Shown here: piece after piece, positions 1 to 10,669 of the stretch
How positions within the stretch are numbered: the first letter of the stretch is position 1
Layout of the letters: each line of letters begins with the position of its first letter
NCBI GenBank assembly: GCA_018806985.1
Contig: JADANN010000157.1
Span: 186,001-250,000 of the forward strand
DNA from: Angiostrongylus vasorum
Lineage: Eukaryota > Nematoda > Chromadorea > Rhabditida > Metastrongylidae
Direction: 5' to 3'
Length of the DNA stretch: 64,000 nt
Position numbers and translations under genes: made by a program
Notes under the pieces: model-generated
Told to the model about the DNA's origin: nothing
Database searches by the model: none
The model's input: the letters and a program-made list of their open reading frames with translations, nothing else

Positions 1-161
1 GTAATAGGTCTAATCGTTCATGTTGGGTAGTGTGCCACGTTCGAGTGGTATTCGCTTCCTCGAAAAACAATGTCACCGTCCCAATCTCAACATGACATCT
101 CTCGTTTTTATTGTTGACAAAAGGATGGTCATAATTGGCTCACAAAAAAACACTCGTCAAG

Positions 162-286
162 TATGCGTGTGTGTGTGTGTCGCATTGCATGCATGCATGT
201 GCGTGTGTGCGTACATATGTGTGTAGGTATGTGTATGTTCTTGTATGTGTGTATGTGTGTATGCGAATGTATGCGCGTGTGTGTGC

Positions 287-323
<37 letters not shown>

Positions 324-362
324 CGTGTGCATGTTGTGTGTGTTTGTGTATGCATGTATGTA
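162..362. repeat. GT-rich microsatellite
   Basis: About 200 bases of imperfect GT/GTAT/GTGC repeat including an uninterrupted (TG) run near 292-320. Apparent open frames of His-Thr or Cys-Val repeats on either strand come from the repeat and are not genes. Confidence 0.95.
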
Positions 363-394
363 TATTGGGGAAGGCGACTCTGATTGGGCCATCG

Positions 395-468
395 GGTGGC
401 TTGCCGAGCTCTCCTGAAGAATATCTGAGGCCTATTTGTTGCAGGCGACCACGAAGTGCCTTCCATGT
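395..468 (-). mobile_element. Scrap of RTE family A 5' region
   Basis: The stretch GCTTGCCGAGCTCTCCTGAA through CCTATTTGTTGCAGGCGACC matches, with divergence, the 5' leader of the family A copies at 40555-40625 and 51838-51900. It abuts the GT microsatellite. It is too short to hold coding sequence. Confidence 0.55.
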
Positions 469-586
469 GGATGACTTTTACATTAAACATATTTTACAAA
501 TAGAACTGCAGCAGGATAAAAAATATAGGGATAGAAAATTAAGAAAGATATAAGAATAGGGCAGTGTACAATTTGAGAACGGCAAC

Positions 587-666
587 CTGCACAAAAAAAT
601 GTTGAAGACGTAGAGAAATTTTGTGAATACATAGACCGCCGATAGAAAATAGCCCGACTTGCGTAG
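587..666 (-). other. Innexin exon: third transmembrane segment
   Basis: Reads LRKSGYFLSAVYVFTKFLYV and continues FNIFLC. The acceptor TTTCCTTTCCAAG gives phase 0, matching the end of the 759-898 exon, and the donor follows TGTGCAG. The next exon, completing TM3 and loop 2, is not found in bases 1-586, which hold a retroelement scrap and a GT microsatellite. Confidence 0.8.
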
Positions 667-3600
667 CTTGGAAAGGAAAACAGCTTCTGGAACGCTGTGC
701 ACTTGAATCACAGTTAACAACACTATTAGCTCTTCTAAGTGATGTTAATTAGATAAACCTGTTTTTTTAGCTCGCGTTGTAGTTCTAGGGCATCTTGAAG
801 ATGAGCAGCTGCTTTGATTACCTGATTTTCCCTTTCTTTGACAGTCACATTCTTCTTCACTTTTGCTGTATTCTCGAGAACGTCTTTGACATTAATACCT
901 TAACGAAAAATGACTGACAAAAAAACTAATTCACCACAATGGAATTCTATGCTTCAAGAGCTTTCTTCCCCAAGCAAAAGCTGCCAAGGTGCGACAAAAG
1001 TGATAGTTAGTTGGCGAAAGGTTTAATGCACCCAATGAAGCAGTTTCGTACCTCACAACATTAACTGTTAGAATTTTAAAATTTTCCTCGTTTTTTTTTA
1101 ATTTTATACCCGTCTTCACGTCTACTGCGGGTCCAAGCACTTCTCATTTTCGATTCGTTTCCTCTCATCCATTGTCCACGAAGGTCTTCCAACTTTTACG
1201 TGTGGCTTCGGTTGTTGCTTGAGGATTTTCGTTTCATCTTGAATGTCGTAAAATGCTGCTCGAGCAATTCTCCCTGTAGTCTTGAGATAGCCGGGCTGGA
1301 GCGTTCCCAAATGGATTGCAGAGAGCGATTTTTTTTCACAGACAAGTCCGATCCCAATTTCCCGACCCCGGATGGATGAAAGGCTTGGTTGGCCCGGAGC
1401 GGAATCGAACTAGCACCATGTCGTGATTGCAAATTGGAACAATTGTAAAATTAAGACGCTGCAATTCTTGGCATGCTTTGCCAACTTCCTCACAGTCCTA
1501 TACCGTGAAGATTTCGACAGGATTCATAAAGTTCTAACGGATGAAACAATCTGACAAGTATGAAAAATCACTCGCAGGGCCTGTTAGATACAAACCACAA
1601 TGCGCTAAAAGACGGCTGGTTTTAGTTGCGTAAAAAAAAAGACGTGCATTTAATACCAGCGACCTGCTTCGTCATCGTTCAACTCGTACTGTATCCATTT
1701 ATTCGAGTTGTCCTTTGCAGTTTATTAGTTCGATTTAAGTATGAAACTATTGTTCAAGTTAGATCCCTGTCCCCGAAGCTAGTCGTTCTACATAGTTCTG
1801 CCTCAAGCAGTTTCTTCAAGTGGTTAGTGCCATCGCCGATAAAAGCTATCATTTCCAACCTTTACCTTCTTCAAGGTCTTCATCTGCATCAACAAGCTTT
1901 CATAAATTACATGTTAGCTTAGCTTGCGGTCGTTGACGGTTCCCTACTTGACTGTTAAAGTTGTCGGTTTGTAACGAAGCTGATTTCTTTGATACCACAC
2001 TTCGTCGAATAAAAAAAGGGATAAGCTCTCCGCGTTGATCACTCCCTGAGGGATGCGCTATGCATTCGACCTCATTAAGCATCGTTGGAGGTGGTTGAAT
2101 GCATATCTAGCGTTTATAATAACTGGCGGCGGCCTATCAATGTATCGAGTTAGTGTTAAGAATTCCCGAGTTTGCTTTCAATATCTGCCTGAACACGAAA
2201 ACACAAAAAAAATTAAAAAGGCGGAGATTTTCGGCTCATAAGGGTAATTGGAATAAGCACACATATTGCTTGAAGTGAAACATCAAATTTCAAAAAGATT
2301 AAGCCGAGATCATTTTCCACAGCAACCTAGTAGAAAAGTAGCAGTAAAGGTAGGTACACTTTCTGTTGATAGAGCTGACCTGTAGAGCAGTTTAAAGCTT
2401 TCCATACGATGCATGGTGCATAAAATAAAAACGCTTGTAGTGCTAACACCAACGGCACCCATTGATAGTAACCGATGACCTTAACATTTTTTTCCTGTAA
2501 TTTAGGTCGGACTGAATTTCACTCATGCAGTGGATAAACGAAGACGTACGGAAATTTATCAAACTCTTACCAAATAGAATTAAAAATAGATGTTTATAAC
2601 AAATTCATGACCAGCTCGAAGAACACATAGATCCTGCAGGTTTCGGTATGATGTCATCTTTATACTGCCTCTATTGGCTAGAAAGTACCAAGGGATAGCT
2701 CGCCGGACTTCATGGTCTCAAAGGTGTGTTCTCTGCTATGCTTTCGAATGGGAGTATCGAACTTTTCAGCTTGAGTGACTTTCAGGGTGGATGAATTTTC
2801 CACTCTACATTGGAGACCGACACATTTCAGCATCCCTAGCCAACACGCGACCATAAAATGCGTCAGCGGAATGCATTTATTCAGTAGGTAAATATGAGAC
2901 TAAGTATGAACATACTACTTACAGCGTTGTCTCTTTCAATAAAGTCCTCATTGGGATGCTCGTCATCTGGTAAGAAGTAGGATCCCTTAATGAAACAGTA
3001 GGTCTCTGCATATCTGAAATAGTCCAAAACATTTTGTAGGCGAGAATTTCAAACCTTTTTGTTTTCGATGTACGTAAAAAACTGATGAAACGCAAACTCA
3101 CTTCTCCCAAGCACCGGTGAATTGCGCAGGAACCCAACACTGAAAAAAAGCCATTGTATTAAGAACGAAAAACAAAACATCAATTCATTGTATATAGCAT
3201 CTTTTTTTATCCTAGGAGGATCATCCTATGAAATCACCTCTATTGTAAAGAAAGTGGTTTCACCATGTAAGAACAAGTATAATTCGCACACGATTATTTT
3301 TATTACATAATTCTAGTTGATGTAATAATGTAGTAGAGCAAAACATTCTTTTATTCTTCGAAAAAAAAACAGCTTAGAAGATGGAATTTCACCAAGAATT
3401 GACAAGAGATCTTAACTAACTACGAAACTTGTGATAGGGGTTGTGATATGTGGAGTTACCCTGATGAGACAAACAACTTGTGGTAGCGAACTATGATAGG
3501 TTAGACATTAAGTATGAAGCATGCAACTTACTGGGTTTATTGACGAAGCAAAAAATGTCTATACTAGAAATCGGTTTAAATCGACGTGTATGAAAAACCG

Positions 3601-5442
3601 TGACGTGTTAAATACTATTTTACAATATTCTTTACAAAACAGTTGTGGTGTTCCAGTCGATTCGTTCCAGGTTCTTATTCCTCTTTGCAACATAATGTAG
3701 AACAAATGGAAATATAGAACTATTAATTAGTAAAGGGAATATAAGTTATACTCGTAGAAATAATAAACGACCAATTTTTTAAATTTTGTTTTATATGACC
3801 CGTCTTCATGTCAGCCGTGCGGATCTCAGCACTTCTCACATTCGACTCGTTTCCTCGCATCCATTGTCCACGAAGATCTTTCAACTTTTACGTTTGGCTT
3901 CGGTTAGTGCTTGAGGGTTTTCATTTCATCTTGAATGCCGTAGAATACTGGTGCAGCAATTCTTCCTGGAGTATTAAGATAGCCGGGCTGGAGTGTTCCC
4001 AATTGGACTGCAAAGAGTGATTTTTTTCCCAGACAACTCCGGTACCAACTTCCCGACCCCGGATGGATGAAAGGCTTGGTTGGCCCGGAGCGGAATCAAC
4101 TAGCACCATACTCGTGATGACAGACATCGCTACCACTGTGCTGTCTATCCTATCATAAACATAAACATGTAGAACAAACATAAACAAATATGAGCACAAA
4201 CAACTATAGAGAAGTATAGAACAGAATATAGAAAATAAAGCTTCTCCCTCTTTTTAGAAAAAAATAACCAAGTATTGATCGGCCTACACGAATCATGTCA
4301 AATATTCGCTGTCATATAAAGGTTATTTCTAACACCATATTATGACCAGATCTGATTCTTATTGATGGTGAACACATTTTTTTAGAGGCCTTTAAGTTAA
4401 GGGGCTAATAAAGAACGGTTCTAAGACAACAGCGAAATAGGAGTTTCCATTAACAGCGTAAAGATGCTTACGAGTTTCTCATTTATTTGTTCCTTAAAAA
4501 GAAAAAGGAAAACTTTCTACACGTTTCAGAAACTGACTCCTGTTTAGTGACTAGTCAAGAAAAAAAAGACTTTGTTCGCGCTTTCGCCTTCTTCAGAGTC
4601 AGATTGATCAGAGTCGATAGTCCACAGTTGTTTTTTCTTCCGATGTGGGTCTTCGGGATCGCATCGAGTCGAATACAAAGAAGCGCCGTTCAAATGAAGT
4701 AACTCACTCAGTAATACTCTTTCATAGAGTAGAATTTTTTCTTGATAGTGCCCTGCCAAGTGGGGATGCTTCATTCGAACGGTGCTTCATTGCTTAAGTT
4801 CCGACTTCCTACGACGAAGAGGCCACATCGAGAGGACAGTGGACCACCGACTCGGATCAAAGGCTCTGAAGAAGCCGAAGACGTCAAAACGTTAGCCGAG
4901 TGATGCTTCTTTTAAATCAAATTTGTGTTAGCCTATCAAAGAAAAAAAACCCTTTTTGTATAGTTATTAGCAAAAATGGATTACCTGAAGGCGACTTAGG
5001 ATAGTGCGCTATAAATGATTTCATTGCGCACCCAAATTTCTTAACCTTTCTAAAAGTACTGAGTAGGATGTGAACTGACTTGTATCGGCTTGCCAACGTA
5101 CTGTGTTGCTGCAAGTGTGATAGCTCCCAACGCCACTAACATTGCTGTATACTGGTAATTGAGGCGGTCGATAAGATCATTCGACTGGTAAGACATAAAA
5201 AAATTTCACTTTTATATACTCGTCTAAATTGTGACAAAGGAGAATAAAGTAGCGTGAGAAAATAAAAAAAGATTATAAAGTTGTGAAATGAAAAAGAGAT
5301 TAAGGAGATCTTGATGCTCAATGTCGGTCATTCTGACATACGTTATCCAGTTTTTTGCTTGTCCTTCAGAGTAATGAAATCATACCTGCGTATTTTATTA
5401 ACGTATGGAACAATTGCGCCTATCATTTTCGATCAAAGAATC
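587..5442 (-). CDS. Innexin (gap-junction channel subunit), multi-exon, C-terminal part off the left edge
   Basis: Innexins form gap junctions and hemichannels in the invertebrate plasma membrane. Exons read on the minus strand: 5080-5184 (RLNYQYTAMLVALG, TM1, ending YVGKPIQ), 3102-3139 (CWVPAQFTGAWEK), 2923-3013 (YAETYCFIKGSYFLP), 2380-2479 (GYYQWVPLVLALQ, TM2), 759-898 (charged cytoplasmic loop), 587-666 (SGYFLSAVYVFTKFLYVF, TM3). All six have AG/GT borders and their phases agree, giving about 185 residues. Family hallmarks present are the YYQWV signature before TM2 and two extracellular-loop-1 cysteines (CWVPAQFT and ETYCF). The second loop, TM4 and the tail should lie beyond base 1. The start is unsettled: a first exon at 5386-5442 (ATG at 5426) has a good TTTTCAG and a GTATG donor but the wrong phase for 5184, while an in-frame ATG at 5196 would avoid splicing. 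The family call is secure; the exact paralogue is not. Confidence 0.9.
759..898 (-). other. Innexin exon: cytoplasmic loop
   Basis: 140 bases open in one phase: GINVKDVLENTAKVKK, then VKERENQVIKAAAHLQ, then ELQRELKKQ. The lysine- and glutamate-rich amphipathic stretch is typical of the loop between TM2 and TM3. The acceptor is GTTAAG and the donor GTTTATC. Confidence 0.85.
1108..1445 (-). repeat. SINE family S2 copy, inside an innexin intron
   Basis: About 335 bases shared with 3795-4130, 41163-41515 and (opposite strand) 7613-7845. Read on the minus strand, the head holds GCTAGTTCGATTCCGCTCC, a good Pol III box B (consensus GGTTCGANTCC), followed by a body including CGGGGTCGGGAA and a tail ending CATATAAAA-like. 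I infer a tRNA-derived SINE. It lies between innexin exons 759-898 and 2380-2479. Confidence 0.75.
2018..2150 (-). repeat. SINE family S1 fragment, inside an innexin intron
   Basis: Contains the S1 tail motif (GATAAGCTCTCCGCGTTGAT, then CATTCGACCTCATTAAGCAT) but lacks the tRNA-like head, so it is a truncated copy. Confidence 0.7.
2380..2479 (-). other. Innexin exon: YYQWV signature and second transmembrane segment
   Basis: Reads VIGYYQWVPLVLALQ then AFLFYAPCIVWKALNCST. The YYQWV block is the diagnostic innexin signature. The exon enters in phase 0 and leaves in phase 1, matching neighbours at 2923-3013 and 759-898. The acceptor GTTAAG is unusual for a nematode but recurs at the next exon. 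Confidence 0.9.
2923..3139 (-). other. Innexin exons: first extracellular loop (two exons, 62-base intron)
   Basis: Exon 3102-3139 encodes CWVPAQFTGAWE and part of K. Exon 2923-3013 completes it and continues YAETYCFIKGSYFLPDDEHP then NEDFIERDNA. Acceptors are TTTTTTTCAG and ATTTCAG; donors are GTGAGTTTG and GTAAGTAG. The two loop cysteines expected of innexins are present, one per exon. The intron between them is short, as in nematodes. Confidence 0.9.
3795..4130 (-). repeat. SINE family S2 copy, inside an innexin intron
   Basis: Near full-length match to 1108-1445, with the same GGCCCGGAGCGGAATC head on the plus strand and the same CCGTCTTCATGTC tail region. It lies in the intron between the TM1 exon and the first loop exon. 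Confidence 0.75.
4838..4916 (+). repeat. Interspersed repeat carrying the GAAGAAGCCGAAGACGTC motif
   Basis: The block CTGAAGAAGCCGAAGACGTC then AAAACGTTAGCCGAG recurs in variant form at 11095-11195 (plus) and 27545-27615 (minus). It is a short, widely dispersed non-coding repeat; I do not know its class. Confidence 0.5.
5080..5196 (-). other. Innexin exon: N-terminal domain and first transmembrane segment
   Basis: Codons from 5184 read SNDLIDRLNYQYTAMLVALG then AITLAATQYVGKPIQ, ending at a GTCAGT donor in phase 0. An ATG at 5194-5196 is in frame four codons upstream (MSYQ). The sequence ahead of it, TCTTACCAG, could instead be an acceptor joined to an upstream first exon. Confidence 0.85.
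5386..5442 (-). other. Candidate innexin first exon, possibly trans-spliced
   Basis: CTCTCGTTTTCAG is followed by 16 bases, an ATG and MIGAIVPYVNKIR, then a GTATG donor. In-frame stops just before the ATG and the strong acceptor would suit a spliced-leader addition site. It leaves in phase 2, whereas the TM1 exon needs phase 0, so either a small exon is missing or this exon is not used. Confidence 0.4.
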
Positions 5443-5449
5443 CTGAAAA

Positions 5450-7600
5450 CGAGAGAGCAAGCTGAATCTGTTAGAATCGGTCGGCATTGAGCGCATCTGC
5501 GAGCAAAAAAAGTGACGAAAACTAGGAACTAACAGAAAACTCCATCATATGGAAACAGTTGGAACACGTGTCATATAACTGGGTCTGCAAAAGGAATTCT
5601 TTTCTACGAGACGTTTTTTTCTTACACAGCAACACTGATATGCCAAGAAATCAGATATGAAATAGAAATAAAATAGGGTATAGGTGGAATATCGCAAACA
5701 ATAACCTTTTGAAGATAGAGAACTCTACTGCCGGAGTATCTCAGTGAAATGCTCAAAGATCCATGAGTAAAGGTGCTTGGCAGAAATGCTGACGTTCCGT
5801 ATTGCCATCACTGTTGCGCCATCACATCATATAATCGCATTACAAATCATACTCAGATACAAGAACATAATCAATAACGATTACAGCTACACATTATACA
5901 AGTAACTATGCTGCAATCGATCACTACGCTTGACTTGTCACAAAGCCTCAAGACATAGGGTATCAGTATCATGGTGTGGTGTGTGCTTGAATTATAGTAG
6001 GACATATGTGTTCGAACGTTACTGCCCGTTCTTCGTTAACGCGACGTCGATGGAATGACTGTTCAGGGTTTTTCACGCACCTTATGACACTGGTAGTGTT
6101 GACAAATACAGCAAGAATGTTATACACACCGATCGAGGAAGATAATTGGCTCTACTTTGGAGACGTTTTTTGCCCCATACAGAGTAGAAAGAAGAACGAC
6201 TATGTTATGAGAGTACACTAAGGATGACTTTGTCAGTATCTGATCTAACGTTGGCATAGCTAAAAAATCCAAGCATATTAGGAAACAGAGGCGAGTATTG
6301 ATTGCTGGCATGAGATGCGTTTTACGAGGGAAAACCAGTTGCGCGAGCGGCGGTACGAGATGATCGCCGCGTATGGAAGAGCAAACACACTGTCGGAATA
6401 TGTAAATTTTACTGTGCCCATGTACAAGGAGGACATCCATGCTTGATAAAGATTGTATAATCTGGGATGAATGAAACGACAGAAGAAAAGTCATGTTTTT
6501 CTTTTGATATGACTAATGATAACGTCATTTGATGTGAGAGTCAGAATTGTTTTTCCGCACAAACATCCATCGTAGTTGATGAACGACATGATGGCGACTG
6601 CAACAACGATGAAAAAGAAAAAGTCATAAGGATTGCATAGTTTATGAAGAACACAGGAAACATGCACTACTACTGCTACTACTGATAGTAGTACTACTAA
6701 CTGTTATTTCTACTATTCAAGTCGGAATATTAGGCCGACAGGGCTTCATCGAATACTCAGACGACATCATCGGTAATGTATAATCTCACCCCATGATCCA
6801 TTAGCATACTATGTCACCTTTTTAACACAATTTTTTCTTCCATAGAAGATTGAAACTATTGCATATTTTAACCGAACTGCAGTGCATATAAAGATAGTGG
6901 ACCGATCGATAATCGATTGCTATTATCAAAAGCGGCTCAGAATAAACGCATTAACGTATGTATGATTAAAATAGAAAGAACCAACCCTCGATTTCGAAAG
7001 CGGTGAATTTCGCCGCAGCGCTCGACAGTACTACAAATGGATTATGTATGGGTGTATTCAGAAAAAAGCTGATGTACTTGCTGGCAAAACAAAAAATTGA
7101 GTAGAGCGGAGAAAACGCAGACGCAATAATGCCACATGGCGGTAGTTTCTGTGTATGTGTGTCATAGCAATCGCTCGCACCTATCGCAGTCAAACATGAG
7201 TACTATAGAAATAAGTGTTTGTAGATGAAGGATGGGCACACTGGCAGCAAGCGAAATTGCGTGGCTTTATAACGAATCGCATAACGTGACAGAATAGGTG
7301 ACAGATTCTTCCGAATACTATTTGTAACCAAATTGATATATGAGGATGTGCACAGAGAATGGTAAATGATCCTATGGATGTTGAGAGGTAAGTTGAATAG
7401 GTTGAACGGCGTCGGATTAATAACCCCAAATAGTGTAACTCTGTACGAGAAACGCTCTACAAGGTCAAACGTCAGCATTAATCGACGGTGGTTGGTTCAA
7501 GGATGGTTCGTGTTGGACGATCGCAAGGGACACACGCAGACTTTTATTAACAAGATTTCCAGCAATCGATTATTAATAGTTAATCATTATTGACACTTTT
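5450..7600. other. Spacer with no supported gene
   Basis: AT-rich sequence upstream of the innexin. A 124-codon minus frame (6120-6494) exists, but I see no domain, no convincing splice borders and no repeat match. A near-palindromic run of TACTACTGCTACTACTGATA lies near 6670-6700. Confidence 0.5.
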
Positions 7601-7612
7601 AATTCCATCAAG

Positions 7613-7845
7613 TCCTTGCTTGGGAACGCTCCAACCCGGCTATCTCAGGACGCCAGTGAGAATTGCTCGACCAGCATTCTACGACATTCAAGATGAGATG
7701 AAAATCCTCAAACACCAGCCCAAGCCAAACGTAGAAGTTGAAAGCTTTTCGTCGACAATGGATGTTAGGAAACGATTCGAATGTGAGAAGTGCTGGGTTC
7801 CTCACGGTTGACCTGAAGACGAGTCATATAAAATAATAAAAGCTA
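7613..7845 (+). repeat. SINE family S2 copy, 5' truncated
   Basis: Reverse-oriented match to 1108-1445, starting TTGGGAACGCTCCAACCCGG and ending GACGAGTCATATAAAATAAT. It lacks the box B head, which suggests 5' truncation on insertion. Confidence 0.75.
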
Positions 7846-8149
7846 TGAATGCTGAATTTTCCTGAGAAAAAGCTAGATTCTTTACCATCAGAGTATGAAG
7901 ACGCAGCATTTTTACACTCTGCGCCATCCATATGATTCACATACAAAAAAATCATTAAGAAACCTACTTTTAGGCATTTACGCACGAGTAATGGCAAATC
8001 AGATTATGCCAATAATCACTAAAATCACAAACCGTTTCGAATAAGATGTTTGATTTCGAATATTCCGCCACGTTTAGACTTTCTTTATGGATGGATGTAC
8101 TGGAGTCCCCAGTACTCAGCAGTAGTGATGTCATTCAGTACCAAAGAAG

Positions 8150-8500
8150 CGCTCTGGTTTAACAAACCGGATAAACCACGCCTCCCAACCCTACAAGATT
8201 GAAAAATTGGCATCAGACTGGAATGCGGATATCTCTCGCGGATCCGCAAAAGCTGTTGAATTGTTGAATGCCTTTGGTGATGATATGGGAACGCCCTAGC
8301 ACGACTCTCTGTCAGGATTTTAAGGCGAATCACAACGCGCTATTAAAGGACATTCATAAAAAAGACGAAAATCCTTAAGCAATAGCTGAACATACACGCA
8401 AATCCGAAGGCGTTCCTAAACTATTTATCGGAGTGAACCAATCAAGTGAAAGAAATTCTGGGATCTGCACAATACGTGATATCGGGTCACATTAAAAAAG
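8150..8500 (+). repeat. Diverged S2-like repeat
   Basis: GGACATTCATAAAAAAGACG and GGGATCTGCACAATACGTGA near 8348-8490 resemble the repeat at 42100-42262 and 53405-53575 (GACATTCATAAGAAGCCGAA, GGGATCCGCATAGTAAAATG). Only the 3' half is recognisable. Confidence 0.45.
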
Positions 8501-8806
8501 TGGGCAGAAGAGTTGAAAACAGTCCCAAACAGTGTTTAGTGCATTCAGTCGTTATAATTATAAATGCAGAGAATTGTTTCGAATTATCGTATGTTATCCG
8601 GTAATAGAAACATTAGCAGCGATCTCATTTTTCTGCTTATCAATGGAACGAAAACCTTTCTCTCGAAAATACTTCTTTTTTTTTAAATAAAATCTTCGGT
8701 GGATGCGCAGCAATGTCAGATGTTTCATGATAAAATCTCCAAATAAGATGCTGGTACGATGCCCCTCAGTAATGTGGCAATACTAAAGAACAACGGAATA
8801 TTGTGG

Positions 8807-8910
8807 CTCACGTAGCGTAATGGTTAAATGTGTCCTTCGATGCATATAGTTGTTGTTAGTGTGATACCGTGCGCAAGATAACCGTGTGATCCCGTTGATT
8901 TCGGCAGCAT
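8807..8910 (+). repeat. Possible decayed tRNA-like or SINE head
   Basis: GTGGCTCACGTAGCGTAATG then GTTAAATGTGTCC resembles a Pol III box A and the start of a tRNA-like fold. No clear box B follows, so this is not called as a tRNA. Confidence 0.3.
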
Positions 8911-9354
8911 GTTAAATTGTCCGAGAGATAAGGACACTGACTTGATACACTGGTTGCTTCTCGCAAATCATTGTTCCGGGTAAATGCGTAGTTGTCCCCA
9001 ATGGATTCCACAATTTTTAGTAGATCGACGTCGGACGAGCTGTTTTTTCAACGTTTTAGAGGGGTGATTGCTAGAAAAAAACCGATAGAATTAATCCTTT
9101 TCTTGTAAACGGGGACAAATTGATGACGGTCTCATGTTTCTAGGGCAAATCTTTTTCCATTTAAAATTCGATTCTGGAAATGAAAACAAGACATAGTTAT
9201 ATTATATTTCGATTTACGAGCAGCGCTGCAGTAAGGGCAGCATCCATCAGAATACGTTTCTTCTAATTATAATAAGATATCCGTAAGAAAAATTATCTTC
9301 TTAGATAATGTATAACAAAAAGTATTCAACGTCAGAACCTACTCCTTAGGGTTG

Positions 9355-9495
9355 GGTCCATGCATTCGATTCCATTAAGCATCGTAGAGAGAGTTGAATG
9401 CATGTTTAGCCTCTACAACGAGCTGCGGAGACCTACAGGGCGGACCGAACCACCGGATTTAGGGCGTCTATTACCACTGCGCTACACGCACCCTT
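9355..9495 (-). repeat. SINE family S1 copy, internally deleted
   Basis: Both ends match S1: TCCATTAAGCATCGTAGAGA on the tail side and ACCACTGCGCTACACGCACC on the head side, but much of the body is missing. Confidence 0.65.
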
Positions 9496-9589
9496 ATATA
9501 AAGTACCATATATCACGTGTATCGTAATAAAGGTAATGGTGGGGCGACTCAGTTCGCTCTAAAGGAGAACAAAAAATTTTGTATGCCCT

Positions 9590-9792
9590 ACTCATCTTGA
9601 ACGGCACCGCAACAGTCGGACTTTCGCTTCGTGCTCCTTATTTCTCTTTTTAACTATATTTGCGAGCAGCTTATCTGTCTTTTCCAGGATTTTCGTTGTA
9701 ACGAATCGAAGCTTCATAAACGCAAGTAAATCAACCGCATATTCACAAGATTTTCTGCTCCCGCAATGAAGAAGTAGAGAAAGAGGGAACAA
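9590..9792 (-). CDS. Possible exon with coiled-coil character
   Basis: After GCGGGAGCAG the frame reads KSCEYAVDLLAFMKLRFVTT then KILEKTDKLLANIVKKRNKE and HEAKVRLLR before a stop. The Leu/Ile spacing and high Lys/Glu content suggest a helical coiled coil. No clean donor precedes the stop. It might be a terminal exon of the minus-strand gene at 10.7-17.5 kb, but the phases are not resolved. Confidence 0.3.
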
Positions 9793-9835
9793 ATCTTTTA
9801 AACCCTTGATTTTGATTGAACTTTCCGCTTCTCAG

Positions 9836-10162
9836 TGGCGCAATTATATGGTGGACGTTGAAAAGCTTACTGGTTACCTAGGAGTACAACATCCATCCTC
9901 GTCACAAACTGCTCCGGGATTCATCAAATGGGGAGTGGATGGATCCGTTGAACCATTGTAAGTTAATGGCAAAACTGCGAGATCTTTCAATGCTGTAACA
10001 TGGATGACGACGATTTAACTGCCACATCCTACGTACCTTCCATTCCAATGAAATGTGTCTCTTAAGTAATCTTTGCGTTTTTAGAACGTGAAGACTGTGT
10101 GTAATTTCGTGCTTAAGGAATGTGATGAATTACCAGCTGATGTGAGACAAATGTACTTTTGA
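9836..10162 (+). CDS. Two-exon coding fragment, unidentified (C terminus)
   Basis: Exon 9836-9957 follows CTTTCCGCTTCTCAG and precedes GTAAGT; it reads WRNYMVDVEKLTGYLGVQHP then SSSQTAPGFIKWGVDGSVEP. Exon 10085-10162 follows TTTGCGTTTTTAG and reads NVKTVCNFVLKECDELPADV then RQMYF and a stop. Splice signals and composition look coding, and only one frame of the first exon is open. The phases join only if a weaker GTTGAA donor at 9946 is used instead of GTAAGT, so one junction is uncertain. No family recognised, and no upstream exons found. Confidence 0.45.
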
Positions 10163-10669
10163 ATATTTCACTTACATTCCATCAAAATTAGTCAGCTTAT
10201 AAGTCTCTATACTTGCACGGAACCTCCACTATTGAGTCTGAATAACCTTCAGAAGAAAATGATCTCCATGTTAGGATTTCTCTTCAGTTCGTTTCCGATT
10301 AATACATTAACAACAAATACACCGAAGCTGCCAATCAATAATATAAACGCATGTGCAAAATTTTGCATAAAATTACTTAATCGAAGGAATAAAGTTCTCC
10401 AATTAAACGAAAATGCACATGGAATTGGCTTAGAGAGGGAACAATAGTTCCTCACTCAGGTCATGATAATACTCGTTATAAGAGCTGGTAACATTAAAGG
10501 ACACTGAAATACTGTAACTGTTGGGACACTTGCAATCTCATCAAGAAGAACGCAAAATAGAAGTGAATCGAATATAACGTCAACTAACGTCAACGTGAAG
10601 AAGTAGAATAGACTTCGGAAACAAATGCAAAGGCAAGTGTTCTGTTAAAAAATAAAAACGATCAAAATT

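Noticed and set aside
1..160. Innexin loop-2 or TM4 exon at the left edge
   Set aside because: A minus frame with a VTL-like block exists, but the expected cysteines and splice borders are absent.
129..553. Six overlapping frames of His-Thr or Cys-Val repeats
   Set aside because: All arise from translating the GT microsatellite on both strands.
8807..8910. tRNA gene
   Set aside because: A box A-like start but no box B, no foldable acceptor stem and no anticodon arm that I can trace.
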